A DNA stretch of 64,000 nucleotides from Pseudomonas sp. SID14000 (lineage in GTDB: Bacteria; Pseudomonadota; Gammaproteobacteria; Pseudomonadales; Pseudomonadaceae): positions 248,001 to 312,000 of the forward strand of contig NZ_NFZQ01000003.1 in the NCBI RefSeq assembly GCF_002165135.1, read 5' to 3'. The translations under genes and the position numbers were made by a program. The stretch's first letter is position 1, and each line of letters starts with the position of its first letter. The notes below the pieces were generated by a model. The model was not told the DNA's origin. It made no database searches and saw only the letters and a program-made list of their open reading frames with translations. Positions 57,457 through 64,000 of the stretch are shown here, piece by piece.

Positions 57457-57908
57457 AGGATCAGGTCACGCAATTCGTCGGGCATGGCGCCCGGTTGTTG
57501 AATAGCTGCAAGGTCGGCTGCCGAAACCGCGTTCCAGGCATCTTCATCCCACAGCTGGAATTTGTTCAGTTGCCCCACCAGCATCGCCTTCTTGTCGAGC
57601 TTGGCGTACTCGCGCAGGCGGGGCGGCACCAGGAAACGCCCACTGCCATCGAGCTCCAGGTCAACCGCATTACCGATCAGCAAACGCTGCAGGCGGCGGT
57701 TTTCCTCACGCAACGATGGCAAGGCACGCAACTTGGCTTCTATCTGTTCCCACTCATCGAGGGGATAAACACACAAGCAGGGGTCTACGGCGTCGATGGT
57801 CACGATCAGCTGACCATTGCAACGCGAATCGAGCTCGTCACGGTACCGGCTCGGCATGGCGAGACGGCCCTTGGCATCGAGGCTGACGGCGTTGGCTCCG
57901 CGGAACAC
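57453..57908 (-). CDS. mraZ: MraZ, transcriptional regulator of the dcw cluster
   Basis: 151 aa from the GTG at 57908 ([20 protein letters not shown]), matching the length recalled for other pseudomonads; an ATG six codons upstream would add MWGIAA, which is not typical. Two AbrB-like swapped-hairpin domains, each with the DAKGR/DGSGR signature. MraZ forms rings and binds three or more direct repeats in its own promoter, seen here 43 bases upstream. Confidence 0.96.
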   Translation of the reverse strand: MFRGANAVSLDAKGRLAMPSRYRDELDSRCNGQLIVTIDAVDPCLCVYPLDEWEQIEAKLRALPSLREENRRLQRLLIGNAVDLELDGSGRFLVPPRLREYAKLDKKAMLVGQLNKFQLWDEDAWNAVSAADLAAIQQPGAMPDELRDLIL

Positions 57909-57950
57909 GGCTGCGATTCCCCACAATGTTAGCTTTTTTGTGCCAGAAAA

Positions 57951-57977
57951 CCCACTTCATCCCACTTTCTGCCACTT
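57951..57977 (-). promoter_or_regulatory. MraZ operator: three 10-bp-spaced repeats
   Basis: On the minus strand AAGTGG occurs three times at an exact 10-base pitch (57972-57977, 57962-57967, 57952-57957), giving TGGCA, TGGGA and TGGGT boxes separated by five bases. This is the MraZ binding pattern. It lies between the -10 element and the GTG start. Confidence 0.8.
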
Positions 57978-57983
57978 GCGCAC

Positions 57984-58013
57984 ACTATAGGAATCCGCCC
58001 GCAGCACCGTCAA
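57984..58013 (-). promoter_or_regulatory. Sigma-70-type promoter of the dcw operon
   Basis: Minus-strand TTGACG (58008-58013), 18-base spacer, TATAGT (57984-57989). Transcription would begin near 57976, inside the MraZ repeats, fitting autorepression. The 58014-58216 region upstream holds no gene and no clear terminator for rnpB. Confidence 0.7.
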
Positions 58014-58216
58014 GGCACGTTCGGAAGGAAAAGCCTTACAGGACCGAGATTTAGCGCAATAAAGGAATGCGGAAGGACTACCAGGGAGAAAAAAACACGA
58101 GAAAAATCAAATCCACTCAAGCGAATGGAGTTCGAAGTTAAAGTGATTTATCAAGAGTAAGATTTTTTCGGTATTACCAGAGAGCATCTGCTATCGAATC
58201 AAGCAGGGAAGGAAAG

Positions 58217-58576
58217 GTGGAGAGTCGATCTGTAAGCCGGGTTTTGTCGAGGACAGTCATTCCTCTACGACGGCCATCACTGGACGCCTCTAGCAACCTA
58301 CCCGGTTCCGACGCGGGCCACGCCTGATGGAACCCTATTTGGTCTTGCTCCGAGTGGGGTTTACCTAGCCACGAACTGTTGCCAGCCGTGCGGTGCGCTC
58401 TTACCGCACCTTTTCACCCTTACCGGCACCGAAGTGCTTAGGCGGTTATTTTCTGTGGCACTTTCCGTAGGCTCGCGCCTCCCAGGCGTTACCTGGCACT
58501 CTGCCCTATGGAGCCCGGACTTTCCTCCCCCTGCTGTTGTGGAACAAAAGCAGGCAGCGACTGTCCGATCGACTCT
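58217..58576 (-). ncRNA. rnpB: RNase P RNA (class A)
   Basis: About 360 bases. The 5' part (from AGAGTCGATCGGACAGTCGC at 58576) and 3' part (CAGATCGACTCTCC) pair as helix P1. Universal regions are recognisable: GGGGGAGGAAAGTCCGGGCT, the AGAGTGCCAGGTAACGCCTG arm, AAGGTGAAAAGGTGCGGTAA and CCACTCGGAGCAAGACCAAA. It makes the catalytic RNA for tRNA 5' maturation. Exact ends are estimated. A possible -10 (GTTAAT) lies at 58588-58593. Confidence 0.97.
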
Positions 58577-58643
58577 CCGCCGCCAAGATTAACGACACAG
58601 GCGCCGGAGAACAAGCAATACCGGTATTTATATCAATTTGCCA

Positions 58644-59519
58644 CTACTCGGCTTTCTGCTTTTCCAGGGCAAGTTGGTACAGCAGGTTCTTGCGCACTCC
58701 GGTAATTTCCGCAGCCAGCGCCGCCGCCCGCTTGAGCGGCAGCTCGGCCAGCAGCAGGTCGAGCACCCGCTGAGCCTCGGCACTGATCGCCTGCTCGCCC
58801 TCCGGCGCGCTCCAGCCACCGACCAGCACCACGCATTCACCGCGCTGCTGGTTGCTGTCACCGGCAACGAACGCCCGCAGCTCGGCCAGGGGCAGACCCT
58901 TCAGGGTCTCGAAGGTCTTGGTCAGCTCGCGCGCCAACAGCGCCGGGCGCTCGCCACCAAATACCGCCTCCATGTCTTCAAGGCATTCCAGGATACGGTG
59001 CGGGGCCTCATAGAAGATCAGCGTACGCGGCTCTTCCTTTACCTGCTCCAGGCGTGCCCGGCGCCCTGCCGCCTTGGCCGGCAGGAAACCTTCGAAGATG
59101 AAGCGGTCCGACGGCAGGCCGGCCGCCGACAGTGCGGCGATCAGAGCGCAGGCCCCTGGCACCGGCACCACGTTCACCCCCGCAGCCCGTGCCTGGCGCA
59201 CTAGGTGGTAGCCCGGATCGGAAATCAGCGGCGTGCCGGCATCGGAGACCAACGCCACGTTCTCACCCGCCAGCAATTTGGTGAGAAAACGCCCGCCCTC
59301 GTCACGCTCGTTGTGCTCATGGCAGGCCGCCAGCGGCGTGTCGATGCCAAAGTGCTGCAGCAGGCGGATCGAATGACGAGTATCTTCCGCCGCAATCAGG
59401 GCCACGTCCGCCAGCACCTTCAGCGCCCGAGCGCTCATGTCGTCGAGGTTGCCGATGGGGGTTGCGACCACATACAGCGTCCCCACGGTGGATTTCGAAG
59501 CCCCTGCCACATCAGTCAC
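58644..59519 (-). CDS. rsmI: RsmI, 16S rRNA 2'-O-ribose C1402 methyltransferase
   Basis: 291 aa from the GTG at 59519, nine bases after AGG; a GTG three codons earlier (59528) abuts that site. Tetrapyrrole-methylase fold: [70 protein letters not shown]. Acts with RsmH on C1402. Divergent from lpoA; rnpB follows on the same strand. Confidence 0.96.
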   Translation of the reverse strand: MTDVAGASKSTVGTLYVVATPIGNLDDMSARALKVLADVALIAAEDTRHSIRLLQHFGIDTPLAACHEHNERDEGGRFLTKLLAGENVALVSDAGTPLISDPGYHLVRQARAAGVNVVPVPGACALIAALSAAGLPSDRFIFEGFLPAKAAGRRARLEQVKEEPRTLIFYEAPHRILECLEDMEAVFGGERPALLARELTKTFETLKGLPLAELRAFVAGDSNQQRGECVVLVGGWSAPEGEQAISAEAQRVLDLLLAELPLKRAAALAAEITGVRKNLLYQLALEKQKAE

Positions 59520-59705
59520 TGCGCACACCTGTCATTCGGATCAAAGGCGCCATTGTAGCCCGAGCGCCTGCAACAGGGCGCAAAGAAGTTCGCCTGCGAC
59601 CGATGGCAGGCAACCTATAGTGAAGGATCGACACGGCAACATCGCGCCCCGGCCAGCGCTTGGGTACAATTGCCGGCCACCTTGATCGAGTAACAGGACC
59701 TTTAC

Positions 59706-61523
59706 ATGATCGCTTGCCTGCGGCTGTTCACAGCCCTCTGCCTTGCTGCCCTGCTGGCAGCCTGCGCCAGCTCGCCCTCATCCAGCCTGGGCGAACTGCC
59801 ACGCACCCCGGACGCCAGCATCGAGCAACTGCTCGAAAAGGCTGCTTCCAGCAAGTCCGCGGAAGACGCCGCCCTGCTGCGCCTGAGCGCAGCCGACCTG
59901 GCCTACAAGCAGAAGGACTTCCCGCGCGCCGCACGCATCCTCGAGCAGGTGCCGCTGGACACGCTCAAACCGGCCCAGCAAGTATTCGCCAGCACCCTCG
60001 GTGCCGAGCTTGCGATGAGCCGCAACCAGCCCAAGGCTGCCCTGACCGCCCTGGCCCACCCCAGCCTGCAGCGCGTCGCCGAACTGCCGGAAGAACAGCA
60101 AGTGCGCACCTACAGCGTGCATGCAGCCGCTCTCGAAGCCGATGGCCAGGCCCTGGCCGCTGCGCAACAGCGCGTGCTGCTGGCCCCGCTGCTCAGCGGT
60201 CAGGCCGCAAGCGCCAACAATGACGCCATCTGGGCCCTGGTCGCCTCGCTGCCGGCAGAGCAACTGCAGCGGCCAGGCAACGACCTGACCCTGGCCGGCT
60301 GGACCAGCCTGGCCTTCGCGGTAAAAAGCGCCGGCACCCTGGAGCAACAGCAAGCGGCTATCGAGGCCTGGATCAAGCAGCACCCGGACCACCCGGCCGC
60401 CCAGCAGCTGCCGCTGGCGCTGACCAAGCTCAAGGAGCTGGCCAGCCAGCCGCTGACCAAGATTGCCCTGCTGCTGCCTCAGGAAGGCCCGCTGGCCGGT
60501 GTTGCCCGCGCCCTGCGTGACGGTTTCATGGCTGCGCACTTCCAGGCCCAGCAAGCCGGCCAGCAGGCGCCAGCCGTACAGGTATTCGACAGCTCGCGCA
60601 TCGGCTCGCTCGATGACTTCTATCGCCAGGCCCAGGCCGCTGGCGTACAGCTGGTCATCGGCCCGTTGGAAAAACCACTGGTCAAGCAGCTGGCCGCCAA
60701 GCCACAACTGCCGATCACTACCCTGGCCCTGAACTACGCCGACGCCGGCCAGAAGGCTCCGCCACAGCTGTTCCAGTTCGGCCTGGCTGCCGAAGACGAA
60801 GCCCGTGAAGTGGCCCGTCGCGCGCGCGCCGATGGCATGGTCCGCGCCGTGGCCCTGGTGCCGAGCGGCGAATGGGGCGACCGCGTGCTTGCCGCCTTCC
60901 GCCAGGAATGGGAAGGCAACGGTGGCACCCTGCTCGCTGCCGAGCGCATCGCCCAGCCGGTAGCCCTGGCCCAGCAGATCGCCGACCTGTTCCAGCTACG
61001 CCAGAGCGAAGGCCGCGCGAAGAGCCTGCAGAGCACCGTCGGCGGCAGCATTGCTGCACAGCCGTCGCGCCGCCAGGACATCGACTTCATCTTCCTCGCC
61101 TCGACCCCGCAACAGGCCCAGCAGATCAAACCGACCCTGAACTTCCAGTACGCCGGTGACGTACCGGTCTACGCCACCTCGAACCTGTACAGCGCCAGTG
61201 GTGACGTCAACCAGTACAACGACATGAATGGCATCCGCTTCTGCGAAACGCCCTGGCTGCTCGACACCAGCAACAGCTTGCGCCAGCAGGTCGTGCAGCA
61301 GTGGCCGCAAGCCGCCGGCAGCCTGGGCCGCCTGTATGCCATGGGCATCGATGCCTACAGCCTGGCGCCGCGTCTGGGCCAGCTGAAAGCGCTGCCGGAC
61401 AACCGCGTGCTGGGCCTTTCGGGCAGCCTGAGCATGAACGCCAACCAGCGTGTCGAGCGCCAGTTGCCCTGGGCTGAGTTCGCCGGCGGCCAGGTCCGGC
61501 GCCTGCCTGACACCGTCCGCTGA
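59706..61523 (+). CDS. lpoA: LpoA-like penicillin-binding protein activator lipoprotein
   Basis: 605 aa, AGGA ribosome site. Lipobox ALLAAC (Cys20) for outer-membrane anchoring. The N-terminal ~30-240 is helical and TPR-like (DFPRAARILEQVPLDTLKPA); the C-terminal ~250-600 is a periplasmic-binding-protein-like domain (KIALLLPQEGPLAGVARALR, VQLVIGPLEKPLVKQLA, DIDFIFLASTPQQAQQIKPT). LpoA reaches through the murein to activate the PBP1A transpeptidase. First gene of lpoA-yraN-gmhA-dolP, divergent from rsmI. Confidence 0.94.
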   Translation: MIACLRLFTALCLAALLAACASSPSSSLGELPRTPDASIEQLLEKAASSKSAEDAALLRLSAADLAYKQKDFPRAARILEQVPLDTLKPAQQVFASTLGAELAMSRNQPKAALTALAHPSLQRVAELPEEQQVRTYSVHAAALEADGQALAAAQQRVLLAPLLSGQAASANNDAIWALVASLPAEQLQRPGNDLTLAGWTSLAFAVKSAGTLEQQQAAIEAWIKQHPDHPAAQQLPLALTKLKELASQPLTKIALLLPQEGPLAGVARALRDGFMAAHFQAQQAGQQAPAVQVFDSSRIGSLDDFYRQAQAAGVQLVIGPLEKPLVKQLAAKPQLPITTLALNYADAGQKAPPQLFQFGLAAEDEAREVARRARADGMVRAVALVPSGEWGDRVLAAFRQEWEGNGGTLLAAERIAQPVALAQQIADLFQLRQSEGRAKSLQSTVGGSIAAQPSRRQDIDFIFLASTPQQAQQIKPTLNFQYAGDVPVYATSNLYSASGDVNQYNDMNGIRFCETPWLLDTSNSLRQQVVQQWPQAAGSLGRLYAMGIDAYSLAPRLGQLKALPDNRVLGLSGSLSMNANQRVERQLPWAEFAGGQVRRLPDTVR

Positions 61524-61894
61524 TGGCAGCAGCGTCGCCCACCAGCGCCGGGCAGGCAGCAGAAACCCAGGCCCTTGAGTACCTTCAAGGGCAGGGCCTG
61601 CAGCTGCTGGCACGCAACTGGCGATGCAAAGGCGGCGAGCTTGATCTGGTCATGCTCGACGCCGATACAGTAGTATTCGTCGAGGTCCGCTACCGGTTAC
61701 ACGCGGGCTTCGGTGGCGCCCTCGGCAGTATCGACGGGCGCAAGCAGAAACGGTTGGTGCTAGCCGCCAGCCTGTTCCTGCAGAAGGAACCCCACTGGGG
61801 CAACCACCCCTGCCGCTTCGACGTAGTCGCCCTGCAGGGCAGCCACCATGCAGGCAGACCGCTTCAATGGCTGAAAAACGCCTTCGAATGCTGA
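61523..61894 (+). CDS. yraN: YraN (UPF0102) endonuclease-fold protein
   Basis: 123 aa. Its ATG shares a base with the lpoA stop (TGATG). The nuclease-like signature is G.AAE..AL.YL, GELDLVMLD and VVFVEVRYR with Glu/Asp residues of a PD-(D/E)XK core, plus KQKRLVLAASLFL. The function is unproven; possibly a Holliday-junction-resolvase-type nuclease. Confidence 0.93.
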   Translation: MAAASPTSAGQAAETQALEYLQGQGLQLLARNWRCKGGELDLVMLDADTVVFVEVRYRLHAGFGGALGSIDGRKQKRLVLAASLFLQKEPHWGNHPCRFDVVALQGSHHAGRPLQWLKNAFEC

Positions 61895-61970
61895 ACCCAC
61901 TCCGATTTTTTTGCTCTATGTTTGCGGGCTGGTCATTGTTGCGCGTAGCGCCGGCCACCGCCCCACTTAA

Positions 61971-63148
<1,178 letters not shown>

Positions 63149-63158
63149 TTCACTGATT

Positions 63159-63270
63159 GCCTGTGCCGGCCTCTTCGCGGGTAAACCCGCCCCCACAGGG
63201 ATTTCACAGCTCTCGAGGCTCGTTATATTCCTGTGGGAGCGGGTTTACCCGCGAAGAGGCCAGCACAGGC
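63159..63270. repeat. REP pair
   Basis: Arms 63166-63199 and 63230-63261 (CTCTTCGCGGGTAAACCCGC and near-mirror) with flanking CCTGTG / CACAGG extending the symmetry. Between dolP and the small lipoprotein gene. Confidence 0.9.
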
Positions 63271-63311
63271 AAAAACACTGCCCCACCTTTCGTAAACCCA
63301 GGAAACACCGC

Positions 63312-63530
63312 ATGAAAAAGCTTCTGCTGCCAGCCCTGCTGTTCGGCACCGTCGCCACCCTGGCCGGCTGCTCCACCCCTAGCCAGATCATCCTCAACGA
63401 CGGCCGTGAAATCCAGACGGTCGACGTACCGGAATTCGACGCCGACTCCGGTTTCTACGAGTTCCAGCAACTCGACGGCAAACGTACCCGCATCAACAAG
63501 GACCAGGTTCGCACCATCAGCGACCTGTAA
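63312..63530 (+). CDS. YgdI/YgdR-type small lipoprotein (DUF903)
   Basis: 72 aa with AGGAAA upstream. Lipobox VATLAGC (Cys20), then SH3-like IILNDGREIQTVDVPEFDAD, GFYEFQQLDGKRTRINKDQV. Matches the YgdI/YgdR family of small envelope lipoproteins of unknown function. A bidirectional terminator follows 19 bases later. Confidence 0.92.
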   Translation: MKKLLLPALLFGTVATLAGCSTPSQIILNDGREIQTVDVPEFDADSGFYEFQQLDGKRTRINKDQVRTISDL

Positions 63531-63549
63531 GCCAGGGTTGGCAGTAAAG

Positions 63550-63580
63550 AAAAAGGCGATCCGGTTGGATCGCCTTTTTT
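63550..63580. terminator. Bidirectional rho-independent terminator
   Basis: Stem GGCGATCC / GGATCGCC with a GGTT loop (63555-63574), T6 on the plus strand and, on the minus strand, T5 after the stem. Serves both the small lipoprotein gene and the convergent sspB. Confidence 0.92.
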
Positions 63581-63581
63581 G

Positions 63582-64000
63582 TTACTTGACCACTTTCAAG
63601 CTTGGTCGGCCAGTCGGACGTGGCGGCTGGCCACCACCCTCTGGCGGACCATCGTCATCCGGCTGCACATCATCGTCCTGCTGCTCATCGTCATCCAGGG
63701 GCGGCTCCAACTCGAAGACCATACCCTGGCCATTTTCTCGGGCGTAGATACCCAGGATGGCGCCAACCGGCACGAACAGCGAATGAGCCACGCCACCGAA
63801 GCGGCCCTCGAAGCTGACCGCGTCGTTGTCCATGTGCAGGCTGCGCACAGCGCTTGGCGAGATGTTCAGCACAATCTGGCCATCACTGGCGAAACCATCC
63901 GGCACCTGGACCTTAGGGAATTCGGCATTGACCAGCATATGGGGCGTGCAATCGTTGTCGACGATCCACTCGTACAGTGCTCGAACCAGATAGGGGCGAC
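63582..64000 (-). CDS. sspB: SspB, ClpXP specificity-enhancing factor (5' end cut by window)
   Basis: About 139 codons to the window edge. The frame continues upstream of the Met at 63938: the translation at the edge reads RPYLVRALYEWIVDNDCTPH, then MLVNAEFPKVQVPDGF, the SspB N-terminal pattern, so only a few residues are missing. The SspB core (IVLNISPSAVRSLHMDNDAV, HSLFVPVGAILGIYARENGQ) binds ssrA tags. The acidic/Pro-Gly linker ends in GRPSLKVVK, the ClpX-docking tail. Delivers ssrA-tagged proteins to ClpXP. Usually follows sspA. Confidence 0.96.
   Translation of the reverse strand, partial: RPYLVRALYEWIVDNDCTPHMLVNAEFPKVQVPDGFASDGQIVLNISPSAVRSLHMDNDAVSFEGRFGGVAHSLFVPVGAILGIYARENGQGMVFELEPPLDDDEQQDDDVQPDDDGPPEGGGQPPRPTGRPSLKVVK

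Noticed and set aside
58508..58773. Short plus-strand frames over rnpB and the rsmI 3' end
   Set aside because: Overlap the strongly conserved RNase P RNA and the antisense of rsmI.

Overview
The window is a chromosomal stretch from a fluorescent Pseudomonas, most likely of the P. putida group. The evidence is high GC, a P. aeruginosa-like gene order (bifA, imelysin/di-heme cluster, RND pump, colRS, groESL, fxsA, ampG, yajQ, panE, argJ, secA, full dcw cluster, rnpB, lpoA, sspB), and many paired ~35-45 nt REP palindromes of the 'GCCTCTTCGCGGGTAAACCCGCTCC' type. Locus comparisons with PAO1 and KT2440 are from memory, not from a search.

Layout. 1-2.35 kb is the most accessory-looking part: a truncated hydroxypyruvate-isomerase-like gene divergent from a GntR regulator with two winged helices, then a free-standing relative of the glucose dehydrogenase membrane domain. 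2.5-4.7 kb is bifA (c-di-GMP phosphodiesterase) behind a flagellar sigma-28-type promoter. 4.75-10.1 kb holds an imelysin / di-heme oxidase / imelysin-like / DUF1513 periplasmic cluster that starts with a Fur-box-like site. 10.3-14.5 kb is an RND efflux pair. 14.7-19.3 kb is the ColRS envelope-stress locus: colR-colS, a methyltransferase-InaA kinase-small protein operon and a divergent PAP2 phosphatase, with a perfect ColR box in front of each of the two target units. 19.6-24.4 kb has groESL (heat-shock promoter, structured leader), fxsA, a HugZ-like gene and a DUF481 outer-membrane protein. 24.6-36.3 kb is mixed housekeeping: alkyltransferase-like protein, ampG, an MFS exporter, a MscS channel, yajQ, panE, an orphan sensor kinase, cobalamin adenosyltransferase, a Nudix-ThiE fusion, a GST and argJ. 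36.5-41 kb has secA, a DUF721 gene and lpxC.

41-58 kb is the complete dcw division/murein cluster on the minus strand (mraZ-rsmH-ftsL-ftsI-murE-murF-mraY-murD-ftsW-murG-murC-ddl-ftsQ-ftsA-ftsZ, then lpxC), mostly with overlapping start/stop codons, behind a sigma-70-type promoter and three 10-bp-spaced MraZ repeats. rnpB lies just upstream. 58.6-64 kb carries rsmI, divergent from lpoA-yraN-gmhA/diaA-dolP, then a YgdI/YgdR-type lipoprotein gene and the 3' part of sspB.

The window is dominated by cell-envelope biology: peptidoglycan synthesis, recycling (ampG) and PBP activation (lpoA), LPS (lpxC, InaA-type kinase), secretion (secA) and envelope stress (ColRS). I see no phage, insertion sequence, CRISPR array or tRNA. 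No wholly new system is evident. The least explained items are the orphan GDH-type membrane protein, the dual-winged-helix regulator, the imelysin/di-heme cluster and some unexplained dyads and leader structures.
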